DNA of 7,805 nucleotides from Acetobacteraceae bacterium (GTDB lineage: Bacteria > Pseudomonadota > Alphaproteobacteria > Acetobacterales > Acetobacteraceae): positions 1 through 7,805 of the forward strand of contig DAHWBL010000113.1 of assembly GCA_027323595.1 (NCBI GenBank), read 5' to 3'. The translations under genes and the position numbers were made by a program. Shown here piece after piece: positions 1-7,438 of this stretch; the stretch's first letter is position 1, and every line of letters begins with the position of its first letter. A model generated the notes under the pieces. It was not told the origin of the DNA and made no database searches. It saw only the letters and a list, made by a program, of their open reading frames with translations.

Positions 1-737
1 ACCTCGCGGCGGACAGGAATGTGCGGCGCGTCGGTGTGCTGGAGTTCGACATGCTGCCGTTCGGGATTTTCGATGATCTGGCAAGGGCCGCCCCGGGTGT
101 GGAGTTCGCCGATGCCACGGCCGAATTTGCGTCGGTCAGGCAGTTTCTTGATGCAGCCGAGATCGCCTTGATCGAAAAAACCGATGCGCTCGCGCGCCAG
201 GCGTTGGCGCCACCCGCGTCCGGGATGACGGCCGGAGAATATCTCGGGCTGGTGGAAGCGACGCTACGCGATGAAGGCGCAGAAGAGGTCTATCTGGCGG
301 TGGTTGCCGACATGCAAGCCGACAGCAGCTTCGTGCGCAATCCTGGCGCGTCGGCATTGGGCAATTGCGTCGCCGTCAGCGCATCGGTGGCGCTCAAGGG
401 CTGCTGGGTGCGACGAACCCGCTCGTTCGCGGGCGATGCCGTGACGCAACGCCTGTTCGACCGCGCGCAAGCCTGGTGGGATGGCGACGGGGTGCGACTG
501 CAGGCCGCGCAGCCGATCGGGCGGCAGGTATGTGCCGCGGTTGCGCGCCTGCCTGGTGCGCGGTTGCTGTCATGGAGTGCGCACGGGTCTCGTGGCAGCT
601 ATCCGCTTCAGGCCATCGCGTCGCCCTCGGATGATACCCCGGCGCTGGCGAATTCTTTGCTGGTGCTGTCAATAACACTTGAAATCGATGGGGTGAAATG
701 GCTCGCCGCGGCGCCGATGATCATCGACGCGAACTGA
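1..737 (+). CDS. M24/creatinase-fold protein, metal ligands lost (5' end outside window)
   Basis: The frame is open to the left edge (LAADRN precedes the GTG at 21), so this is the C-terminal part of a longer protein and that GTG is probably internal. The architecture resembles Xaa-Pro peptidase/creatinase relatives. Counting from the GTG, residues 30-62 (a DAT..F.SVR...DAAEIALIEK stretch) match the linker and first helix that open an M24 domain. Residues 69-90 match the next helix, and 113-136 match the strand pair that normally carries two metal-binding Asp. There the sequence reads VAVSAS and WVRRTRSF, so both Asp are absent. The tail (AHGSRGSYPL, then a strand pair ending APMIIDAN) lacks the usual GHG..HE pattern and the two Glu. 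I infer a non-peptidase member of the fold; its function is unknown. It converges on ubiV with 5 bases between the stop codons. The coding frame is secure, the family assignment only moderate. Confidence 0.7.
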   Translation, partial: LAADRNVRRVGVLEFDMLPFGIFDDLARAAPGVEFADATAEFASVRQFLDAAEIALIEKTDALARQALAPPASGMTAGEYLGLVEATLRDEGAEEVYLAVVADMQADSSFVRNPGASALGNCVAVSASVALKGCWVRRTRSFAGDAVTQRLFDRAQAWWDGDGVRLQAAQPIGRQVCAAVARLPGARLLSWSAHGSRGSYPLQAIASPSDDTPALANSLLVLSITLEIDGVKWLAAAPMIIDAN

Positions 738-742
738 ATAAA

Positions 743-1651
743 TCAGGCGTGCGCATCCGCGCGCTCGATCCAGGCGAGGCCTTCACGGCCATGCAGGAAA
801 CCGTTTTGCCAAGGGATCGAGCCGGTCAATTGGCGCAGCTGCGTCATCGCCTCGGCGGTGCCGCGTTGTCCGTCCAATACGGCGCGATGGATGCGCGCCA
901 CCGCCACCATGTCCATGTCCTGTGGCGAGAGTCGAAAATGCGTGACCCCCATGGCGCGCAGCTCGCCCAACTCGTCAAGCAGCACCAGATAGCCGTTCGA
1001 CAATGTCTGTGTGCCGTTCACCGTCAGCAGCGCCTGGCCGTCGATTGTGTCGGCGGGCAGCCCGTCGGGGTCGAGGCCGCAGACGAACTGGCATCCGTCC
1101 TTGGTCAGGCCGTGCGAGCGCGCGTGGTAACAGCGCATCGCCACTGCCAGCGGCTGGCGTCCGAACACCAGCATTTCGGTTTCACCGGCGCGCCCGGCGA
1201 GCACGCGCACCGCGCTTTTGGTCATTTCCACCGGCAGCACGATGCGCACCGCGCCGCCATCGATCAGAACGTCGCAGGCGCCTTCGTTGAACACGTTGAT
1301 GTACGGCCCGACCACATGCGGCCTGCCGGCAACCTCGCTGAGGCAGGCAACATCGTTGGCCTCCACCAGCACGCCGGTCTGCGCGAGCGCGCGCGCCGCG
1401 GCGACCTCGCGATCCAGCGTCATCATCGCCAGCGTCGAGCGCACCACCTGCTTGCCTGCCGCGGTCAGCCGCTCGACGACGGCCTCGATGTGCGGCTCGA
1501 AGAACGGATCGCGTTTGGAGCAGACGACTTCGCCAAGATAGACACAATCCAGATCGGCCTCATCGGCGATGTGGAAATAAAAATCGCGCCGCTTCTGCGC
1601 TGTCCAGTGAAACAGCAGCGGACCCAGCGTGAGCTTGCCGCGCGCTGTCAT
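743..1651 (-). CDS. ubiV: UbiV, U32-family Fe-S protein of O2-independent ubiquinone synthesis
   Basis: This is a 302-residue U32-family protein. With UbiU it forms the complex that hydroxylates the ubiquinone ring without oxygen, in the cytoplasm. All four cysteines known to bind the [4Fe-4S] cluster in E. coli UbiV (C39, C180, C193, C197) have counterparts. C44 lies in GEVVCSKR, C174 in MRCYHAR, and C187 and C191 in DGCQFVC; the 13- and 4-residue spacings are identical. Length fits the family (E. coli about 292). The ATG at 1651 is chosen because it overlaps the ubiU stop as ATGA and has AGAAGG about 7 bases upstream; a TTG two codons earlier (1657) is less likely. It is the last gene of the ubiT-ubiU-ubiV run and is probably translationally coupled to ubiU. 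No terminator was seen after its TGA, where the plus-strand M24-like gene ends 5 bases away. Confidence 0.93.
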   Translation of the reverse strand: MTARGKLTLGPLLFHWTAQKRRDFYFHIADEADLDCVYLGEVVCSKRDPFFEPHIEAVVERLTAAGKQVVRSTLAMMTLDREVAAARALAQTGVLVEANDVACLSEVAGRPHVVGPYINVFNEGACDVLIDGGAVRIVLPVEMTKSAVRVLAGRAGETEMLVFGRQPLAVAMRCYHARSHGLTKDGCQFVCGLDPDGLPADTIDGQALLTVNGTQTLSNGYLVLLDELGELRAMGVTHFRLSPQDMDMVAVARIHRAVLDGQRGTAEAMTQLRQLTGSIPWQNGFLHGREGLAWIERADAHA

Positions 1652-2634
1652 CGCCAACCCTTCTCGTAGGCGCCGTGTGTTTCACGACCGCCCTCCGCCA
1701 CCGCGTGCAGCCCGCTTGCCACCGCCGCGCTGTCGCCGCGTTCGAGCGCGTCGATCGCGCGCCGAAAGCTGGCGACGACCTCGCTGACATAGGCGCGCCC
1801 GCGCTGGCGTCCTTCGATTTTCAACGCGGTCACACCTGCATCGCGCAGATCGGCAAGGATATCGATGGCGTTCAGCGCGACCGGTTCCTCGAACAGATAG
1901 GAGGCGCACCCGTGGGTGACGTAGCGGCCCTTGCACGGCGTTGGATAGGCTGCTGGCTCGCCCTGGGAGAATCGATTCAACGTGATCCCGCCAAGGCAGG
2001 ACCGCGTCGCCGCGCCATCCTCGACATAGGACACATGGCTCGCGGGCGCGCATGCGCCTTCGGAGGTCGGCGACAGCCCGGTCATGTAGGATGACAAAAA
2101 GCAACGCCCTTCCGACATCGGACCGACGCTGCCGAAGGCGAACACCTCGGTTTCGATACCGACACGGTTTACCAGTGCCGCGACCTGCTCGATCGACAGC
2201 ACGCGCGGCAGCACGACGCGGCGGATATCGAAACGATCCCGGAAGAAGGCGATCGAGAGTTCGTTCGATGCCGATGCCTGCACCGACAGATGTCGGCGCA
2301 ATTCGGGGTGGCGTTTCGTGGCGTAGGCGAGCACGCCGATGTCCGCCAGGATCACCGCGTCCGCCCCGCTCGATGCCGCATGATCGATCGCGCGATGCCA
2401 CGGGCCAGGATTGGCGGCCTGTGGAAAGGTATTGATGGCAACCAGAACCTTGCGGCTATGCTGGTGCGCGTAGGCGATGGCGCGCTCCATTTCTGCTTCG
2501 TCGAAATTGAGCCCCGGATAGTTGCGCGCGTTTGTGCAATCGCGATAGCCGCAATAGACCGTGTCCGCCCCTGCCTCGATCGCCGCGCGCAACGCCGCCG
2601 GGGTGCCGGCCGGACAGACCAGTTCGAGGCTCAT
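1648..2634 (-). CDS. ubiU: UbiU, U32-family Fe-S protein of O2-independent ubiquinone synthesis
   Basis: This 328-residue protein matches E. coli UbiU (about 331) in length and motifs. It opens with ELVCPAG, has YCGYRDCTNAR at 27-37 and EVFAFGS at 163-169, then EGRCFLSSY at 175-183, GACAPASHV at 193-201, CKGRYVTHG at 234-242, and LKIEGRQR at 271-278. Known E. coli cluster ligands are C169, C176, C193 and C232. With a constant +2 offset three of them are here as C178, C195 and C234. The first falls on G171 (codon GGT, bases 2122-2124), so one cluster ligand appears to be missing. Other cysteines (C7, C28, C33, C213, C243) are not family ligands. The start ATG overlaps the ubiT TGA as ATGA and the stop overlaps the ubiV ATG, indicating an operon with coupled translation. 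The partner is UbiV in a heterodimer. Identity is confident; activity is uncertain because of the G171 change. Confidence 0.93.
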   Translation of the reverse strand: MSLELVCPAGTPAALRAAIEAGADTVYCGYRDCTNARNYPGLNFDEAEMERAIAYAHQHSRKVLVAINTFPQAANPGPWHRAIDHAASSGADAVILADIGVLAYATKRHPELRRHLSVQASASNELSIAFFRDRFDIRRVVLPRVLSIEQVAALVNRVGIETEVFAFGSVGPMSEGRCFLSSYMTGLSPTSEGACAPASHVSYVEDGAATRSCLGGITLNRFSQGEPAAYPTPCKGRYVTHGCASYLFEEPVALNAIDILADLRDAGVTALKIEGRQRGRAYVSEVVASFRRAIDALERGDSAAVASGLHAVAEGGRETHGAYEKGWR

Positions 2635-3293
2635 GATATCGCGGAGTTCGAGGCAGCACCACGCAACTGGCGGACATCCAGTTTGGCGATGCGCGCGCCC
2701 ATCGCCTTCACCTCCGCACGCAAAGCGTCCAGTTCGGCGGCGTTGCCGTCGGGCACCGCATCGTGTGCGTGAAGGCGCGCATGTGCCGCGGCGAGGTGCC
2801 CGGCCAGCAGATCGACCCGGCGGGCAATCCCGCGCACGGGGGTTTGCAGCGGTCCGAACGATGCGGCGATTTCATCGCGCACTGATATCTCCTCGCGATC
2901 CAGCGTGTTGCGCACAGCGACGATCACCGCGGTGGACCCGGTGATCTGAAGTTTGCGGGCAAAGAACAACGTATCGCCATCAATACGACCCTCCAGAAGA
3001 TCGATCAAAGCGTCCAGACCGCCGCGGATGGTGGCATCGGACGGGGCGGTGGCGGTGCCGCGCAGAAGGCGCAAATCCATCCGCCCGCAGCCGAACGCGA
3101 TCGCAAAACGCATTGGCAGATCAACAAGTTCCACATGCACCACCGCCGGCTCCAGCCTGGCGAAGGCGTGGATCAGGTCTGGATGCCGACGTCGGATGCT
3201 GCGCGACAGCACCGCCACCATCCGCGCGAGGATCGCCGGCGGAACCAGCGATGCCATGGCGACGAGCGGCGTCGGTGCGCGGGGGTGGAGCAT
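2631..3293 (-). CDS. ubiT: UbiT, SCP2-domain accessory lipid-binding protein
   Basis: UbiT binds isoprenoid lipid intermediates through an SCP2 (sterol-carrier) fold and is needed with UbiU and UbiV for anaerobic ubiquinone synthesis. The signature GDTLFFARKLQITGST lies at about residues 106-121 counted from the ATG at 3293. It matches the DTLFFxRxLxIxGDTE motif of E. coli UbiT and is preceded by the expected strands (HVELVDLPMRFAIAF). The frame also has ATGs at 3353, 3350 and 3257. I chose 3293 because a perfect FNR box covers 3353-3366, and an activator bound there at the usual -41.5 position would start the mRNA near 3318, after the first two ATGs. The chosen start, MLHPRAPTPL, also resembles the length at which the family begins. 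No strong ribosome site marks any candidate. From 3353 the protein would be 240 residues, from 3293 220, from 3257 208. After the SCP2 domain comes an extra helical tail (ELDALRAEVKAMGARIAKLD) not present in the 174-residue E. coli protein. Confidence 0.87.
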   Translation of the reverse strand: MLHPRAPTPLVAMASLVPPAILARMVAVLSRSIRRRHPDLIHAFARLEPAVVHVELVDLPMRFAIAFGCGRMDLRLLRGTATAPSDATIRGGLDALIDLLEGRIDGDTLFFARKLQITGSTAVIVAVRNTLDREEISVRDEIAASFGPLQTPVRGIARRVDLLAGHLAAAHARLHAHDAVPDGNAAELDALRAEVKAMGARIAKLDVRQLRGAASNSAIS

Positions 3294-3352
3294 GACGACG
3301 CGATCCGTGATGAGGCGATGGCCGAACCTGTGCCAGCCCCCATCGCCCATCA

Positions 3353-3366
3353 TTGATTTGGATCAA
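3353..3366 (-). promoter_or_regulatory. FNR/Anr-type box upstream of ubiTUV
   Basis: On the plus strand these bases read TTGATTTGGATCAA, and on the minus strand TTGATCCAAATCAA. This is an exact match to the TTGAT-N4-ATCAA half-sites bound by FNR, Anr and FnrL, the Fe-S oxygen sensors that activate genes when oxygen is low. It lies in the 29-base gap between the pepN stop and the first possible ubiT ATG. If it works as a class II site centred at -41.5, transcription would start near 3318. The -10 position would then fall on CAGGTT (3330-3325), a weak match. E. coli ubiUV is known to be under Fnr control, so the site makes biological sense. Binding is inferred. Confidence 0.85.
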
Positions 3367-3382
3367 CGGCCGCGACGTGCGC

Positions 3383-6010
3383 CTACTCCGCGAGACTCTT
3401 GCCCGCCATTTCGCGCGTGTTGCGGCTCAGCCCGGATGCTGCCAGCACCGACGACAATGCCGCGCGCATCTCCGCCTGGCGCCCGACATCCATGCGTCGC
3501 CACTGACCAAGGGGTGCCACCATGCGCGCCGCCACCTGCGGGTTCAGCGGGTCGAGCGCCAGGATCATATCCGATAAAAAACGATAACCCGCGCCGGATG
3601 CGGCATGGAATCGCACCTGGTTGGCGGCGAAGCTGCCCACCAGGGCGCGCCCCCGATTGGGGTTGCGCAGGTCGAAATCCGGATGTGTCGCCAACGCCTG
3701 CACGGCGGCCAATGTGTCGGGCAGACACGACTGCGCCTGGATCGCGAACCATTTGTCCAGCACAAGCGCATCGGCCTGCCAACGCGCATGGAAATCGGCA
3801 AGCGCCTGGGTGCGCTGCGGACACCGCACATCGGCCAGCAGCGACAGCCCCGCCAGCACGTCGGTCATGTTGGCCGCGAGATCGATCTGCGCCTTCGCCA
3901 ACCCGACCGCGTCGGGCTCACCCGCGGCAAGCAGATAGGCGAGGCAGATGTTGCGCAAGGCCCGCCGCCCGATCGCCGCGCCATCCATCCGATAGGGACC
4001 CGGATCGGTAAGCCGATGATAGGTGGTGCGAAAAGTTCCAGCCAGCGCCTGGCCGATCGCCGCCCGCGCGGCGTTGCGTGCCGCGTGCAGCGCGTCGGGG
4101 TCCATCCGCGCCTGCTGGTCGGCGAGATAGGATTCGCTCGGCAGCGCGAGCGCCTCGGCCGCGAAAAGATGGTCATGGTCCGCATCGGCCAGGATCGCCG
4201 CGGCGGCATCGACCAGCGCGGGGTCGGTTGGTCGGCCATCGAGCAGCGCCTGGGTCGCGTATTGCTGGCCGGCGTCCCAGCGCACGAACGGGTCCGGGTC
4301 GTGACGCGCGAGAAAGCGCAATTGCGCCGGCGTGTATCCGGCCACGCGAACCGGCGCGGAGAATCCGCGCGGCAAGGAAGGCACTGGTGGCACCATCACA
4401 TTTTCGAACAGGAAATGCGTCTCGGCCGCATCCGCCAGCAGCACGCGCGTGCCGGTGGTGGGTGCGTCCTCGCCCTGAAGCCGCATGGGCAGGCCGGTTC
4501 CGTCCGGCGCCAACAGGCCGAACGCGAGCGGGATCACCAGCGGCGCCTTGTGCGGCTGCCCTGGCGTTGGCGGCGTGTGCTGGCGGATGCTCAAGGCATA
4601 ATGTTGCAAGGCCGGATCATACATCTCGCTCAGCGTGATCTCTGGCGTTCCAGCCTGATGGTACCACAGCTTGAAGCGGGCGAGATCCACCCCCGACGCA
4701 TCCGCCATCGCCGCGACGAAATCATCGATGGTCACGGCCTGGTTGTCGTGGCGGGCAAAATACAGATCCATGCCGCGTCGGAACGCGTCGCGCCCGATGA
4801 TGGTCGCCATCATGCGGATGACCTAGGCACCCTTGTTGTAGATCGTCGCGGTATAGAAATTATCGATCGCCTCATAGCGGTCCGGCTGGACAGGATGGGC
4901 GAGCGGCCCTTGATCTTCGCGAAACTGCGCGGCGCGCAGCGCGCGGACCTGGCCGATGCGCGCCACCGCCCGCGAGCCCTGGTCCATGGTGAATTCCTGG
5001 TCGCGATAGACGGTCAGACCTTCCTTCAATGACAGTTGGAACCAGTCGCGGCAGGTGACGCGGTTGCCGGTCCAGTTGTGGAAATATTCATGCGCGATGA
5101 CCGATTCGATGCCCTGATAATCGGCATCCGTTGCGGTTTGCGGCCTTGCCAGAATATATTTCGTGTTAAAAACATTCAGCCCCTTGTTCTCCATCGCTCC
5201 CATGTTGAAATCCGACACCGCGGCGATGTTGAAAACGTCAAGATCATATTCCAGGCCAAAGACTTCCTCATCCCACGCCATCGCCTTCTTCAGCGAACGC
5301 ATGGCGTGATCGCAGCGTTCCTCATCGCCCGGCCGCACCCAGATCGCAAGCGCCACCCGCCGGCCGGACCGCGTGGTGAAGCTGTCGTGCAGCGCCACCA
5401 GGTCCCCGGCGACCAGTGCGAACAGGTAGCACGGCTTTGGATGCGGATCGGTCCAGGTGATGCGGTGGCGGCCGCCGGGCAGGGTCTCGGCGGGTCCGGG
5501 GTTGCCGTTGGACAGCAGCACCGGGCAGGTGCTGGCATCCGCGGTGATGGTCACGCTGAAGCGCGCCATCACGTCGGGGCGGTCGGGGAAATAGGTGATG
5601 CGGCGAAATCCCTCGGCCTCGCACTGGGTGAAGAACGCTCCGTTCGAGAGATACAGCCCGGAAAGTTCGCTGTTGGCGGCAGGGTCGATCACCGTCTCGA
5701 TGCTCAGCACGCCAGAAGCGGGTGGATCGATGATGACCAGCGCGTCGCCGTCCCGGTGCCACCGGTTGTCGCCGAGCGGCACGCCGTCCCACCCGATCGC
5801 GCGAACCGGCTGACCGGCGCCATCCAGACGCAACCCACCGCCTGGCTGCGCCTCCGGATTGCGCCGCACGGCGAGGCGGGAGCGCACCACCGTTGCGGTG
5901 GGATCGAGGATGAATTCGAGCGCGACACTATCGATCAGAAACGCCGGCGGACGGTAATCGGCAAGCCGGGTTTCGCGCGCCGCGCGGGCGGGGTCGTTGA
6001 CGTCGTGCAT
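3383..6010 (-). pseudogene. pepN: Aminopeptidase N (M1 family), interrupted by an in-frame amber codon
   Basis: Zn-dependent aminopeptidase that removes N-terminal residues from peptides in the cytoplasm. Counted from the ATG at 6010 the reading frame has 875 codons, against about 870 in E. coli. The exopeptidase motif GAMEN is at 271-275. The zinc site HEYFHNW is at 307-313 (H307, catalytic E308, H311), followed by KEGLTVYRDQEF with zinc ligand E330. The catalytic Tyr is Y391 in TATIYNKGA. Codon 396 is TAG (4823-4825) where relatives have Glu in KGAEV. The same frame then continues with VIRMMATIIGRDAFRRGMDLYF and the complete C-terminal domains to a TAG at 3383. There is no frameshift or deletion. 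As read, translation stops after 395 residues: the whole active site but no C-terminal half. An ATG pair at 4808-4813 could restart translation. AGGAGG precedes the start, so ATG 6010 is preferred over GTG 6034. It lies just upstream of the ubiTUV operon. A sequencing error cannot be excluded. Confidence 0.9.
4823..4825 (-). other. In-frame TAG stop within pepN
   Basis: Minus-strand codons around it read TAC AAC AAG GGT GCC TAG GTC ATC CGC ATG ATG. The family sequence is Y-x-K-G-A-E-V-x-R-M, so TAG stands where a Glu codon is expected; GAG to TAG is one base. TAG also ends pepN itself, the kinase and the recombinase remnant in this window. General reassignment of TAG to an amino acid is therefore unlikely. 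Confidence 0.9.
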
Positions 6011-6014
6011 GGGG

Positions 6015-6020
6015 CCTCCT
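6015..6020 (-). promoter_or_regulatory. Ribosome binding site of pepN
   Basis: The minus strand reads AGGAGG, a full Shine-Dalgarno match, followed by CCCC and then ATG at 6010. It decides the pepN start: the GTG at 6034 lies upstream of this site and has no such sequence in front of it. Confidence 0.8.
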
Positions 6021-6033
6021 GGGGCGATGCTCA

Positions 6034-6039
6034 CCTATA
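6034..6039 (-). promoter_or_regulatory. Possible -10 element for pepN
   Basis: The minus strand reads TATAGG in the context GGCTATAGGTGA, 24 bases upstream of the pepN ATG and before its AGGAGG. A TATA-like hexamer is unusual in this GC-rich gap and is well placed for a short leader. I found no convincing -35 hexamer 16-18 bases upstream, so this is tentative. The rest of the 6035-6163 gap holds no gene I can support. Confidence 0.25.
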
Positions 6040-6104
6040 GCCACATTTCGTCGCGGGGTGTGAGGCTGGCGGGCCGCGTCCGATGTTGAGGGGCATTATG
6101 TCCA

Positions 6105-6114
6105 GGCTATAGCC
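6105..6114. repeat. 10-base palindrome GGCTATAGCC
   Basis: Perfect dyad in the gap between the kinase stop and the pepN start. Its right half, CTATAGCC, recurs as a direct copy at 6035-6042 over the possible pepN -10 element. It could be a regulator site or chance. It also lies close to where base composition changes, so it may mark an old junction. Confidence 0.35.
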
Positions 6115-6163
6115 CTATAACGGTCAGCCAGCGGCATTAGCGTACGGTGCCAAACACGCTCGA

Positions 6164-7327
6164 CTATTCGTGACTCCAACGAGTGTAGGATTCGCGAAGG
6201 TCGCGCAGCCGGCCTTCCATGTACGGCCAGCCGCTCCCAGGAGCGGATGCAAGTTCCTCGACATACTCAAGTTGAATCTGCAGGGCAGCCGCTGAGTCAG
6301 CATCAACAGTTCGCAGTGCCTCCCACAGCACATCCTCGATGTCACTCACTGACGGGCGCCGTTCGGGGGCGGGGGATAAAGAATTGCGAATGATATCTTG
6401 TAGTGCGACGGGTGCACGCTGGGCTCTACCGTCGAAGCTGATTGTCTTCTCGCGCCGCGCCCACTTTTTCCAGACTTCTTCGTGACCCCATTTGCGCGGC
6501 TTGTCTGGCAGCCTGATCGGCCAAACGTCGCTGGTCCGTTCCCCAATCGGGTGTAGACCATCGGAAAGGCATTCAAACGCGATCACGGCAAGCGCAAAAA
6601 CATCAATCTTTGAGCCGTCTTCGAGCAGCCCCTTGGTATGTTGCTCTGGCGCCATATACGGGTAGCTTCCAGAGTTCTTCCCAATGTCCCGGAAAGCATC
6701 GGCGCTTCCAAAGTCCGCAACGTAAATTTTGTGAATCATGCCCACGTAATCCTTGGCCTCGATTGCATATTTTTCTTTTGGAAGATCAAAAAAGATATTG
6801 TCGGGTTTTAGGTCTTGGTGTGCGATCAGACCGACGCGCCGACAATAATTCAGGGTGCGCACGATCTGCACAAGAACTGTTAGCTTGCTGGCAAGAGTCC
6901 ATTGTGTAGGGTCTGCTATCAGGTCGGCTAACGTGCCCCTGCGCAATCGCGACACCAAGAAGGGCCAGTGGTGCACCACTTCGAGCCCCGATATGCGGTG
7001 CACCCCTGGATACCTGTAGTATTTGAGCGTCTTCTCCAACTCGACCAATGTATTGCCAAGAGCCTCGCGCGCAAGGGCCTTACTGCCGAATTTCTCGACT
7101 TTGGGACATTTGGCGACGGTATGCCGCGGGTAGGCGTCGCGCTCGAACGTAAATATCTCTCCGAAGGCACCTTCCATCCGCCCGGTTAGCCGGCCATATT
7201 TCTGAAGGTGACTGGCGATGAGCTTGAGTTGGAGGTTGCGCTCAAATTCATACAACGACTTCACGAGGATGCGTCCTTCTCTCTTCAGCCAAGTCTCGTC
7301 GGGGGCGCCCATCTCAATACGGTACAC
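6164..7327 (-). CDS. Serine/threonine protein kinase (Hanks type), soluble
   Basis: A 387-residue protein with all the main kinase motifs. These are a glycine-rich loop GRMEGAFGEIF at 49-59, VAKCPK with ATP-binding K73 at 71-76, and the catalytic loop HQDLKPDN at 170-177 (D172, N177). DFG follows at 205-207, YMAPEQ at 224-229, the F-helix Asp D242 in KIDVFALAVIAFECL, and the late Arg in ERRPS (R323). The catalytic loop has Gln in place of the common Arg in HRD, so activation-loop control may differ, but the protein should be active. No membrane helix or PASTA-like sensor is visible. About 45 residues precede the domain and about 55, mainly charged, follow it. The start is uncertain: GTG 7327 or ATG 7312, neither with a good ribosome site. 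The frame stays open further upstream without a credible start. Codon and base use are less GC-rich than in pepN-ubi: 6721-6780 has 23 G/C of 60, 4141-4200 in pepN has 42. This, and the adjacent recombinase remnant, suggests transfer. Its substrate is unknown. Confidence 0.88.
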   Translation of the reverse strand: MYRIEMGAPDETWLKREGRILVKSLYEFERNLQLKLIASHLQKYGRLTGRMEGAFGEIFTFERDAYPRHTVAKCPKVEKFGSKALAREALGNTLVELEKTLKYYRYPGVHRISGLEVVHHWPFLVSRLRRGTLADLIADPTQWTLASKLTVLVQIVRTLNYCRRVGLIAHQDLKPDNIFFDLPKEKYAIEAKDYVGMIHKIYVADFGSADAFRDIGKNSGSYPYMAPEQHTKGLLEDGSKIDVFALAVIAFECLSDGLHPIGERTSDVWPIRLPDKPRKWGHEEVWKKWARREKTISFDGRAQRAPVALQDIIRNSLSPAPERRPSVSDIEDVLWEALRTVDADSAAALQIQLEYVEELASAPGSGWPYMEGRLRDLRESYTRWSHE

Positions 7328-7438
7328 AAGCTGACCGGTGTGTTCCAGGGGCGCCGTTGATCGATTATCAAGCCGAAGCCGATCCGCTGCTCCCGCGCCA
7401 GTATCGTCGTTATTACTGATACCTGGGAAATCAACGGA

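Noticed and set aside
1652..1657. TTG at 1657 as the ubiV start
   Set aside because: The ATG two codons later forms the same ATGA overlap as the ubiT-ubiU junction and has better ribosome-site spacing.
698..1669. 323-codon plus-strand open frame antisense to ubiV
   Set aside because: It lies opposite ubiV, whose motifs and Fe-S cysteines are clear. The predicted peptide is rich in His, Arg and Gln with no recognisable family, typical of a shadow frame in GC-rich DNA.
3383..4813. Independent 476-residue gene
   Set aside because: It is in the same frame as the upstream half and begins exactly after the amber codon with the continuing PepN sequence. It is the second half of one gene, though restart is noted as a possibility.
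3605..5032. 475-codon plus-strand open frame antisense to pepN
   Set aside because: Low-complexity Arg/His/Gln-rich translation opposite a well-conserved M1 peptidase; no motif, so treated as a shadow.
6011..6034. GTG at 6034 as the pepN start
   Set aside because: The AGGAGG at 6015-6020 lies downstream of it and serves the ATG at 6010.
5036..6040. 334-codon plus-strand open frame antisense to the pepN N-terminal half
   Set aside because: Same reasoning: it mirrors the zinc-site region of pepN and shows no domain of its own.
6812..6835. Kinase HQD in place of HRD as a sign of a pseudokinase
   Set aside because: The catalytic Asp, Asn, DFG Asp and VAK Lys are all present; Arg replacement before the Asp occurs in active kinases.
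7351..7419. Plus-strand frame reading APLIDYQAEADPLLPRQYRR then stop
   Set aside because: It looked protein-like, but it is short, has no start in a sensible place and matches no family I recognise.
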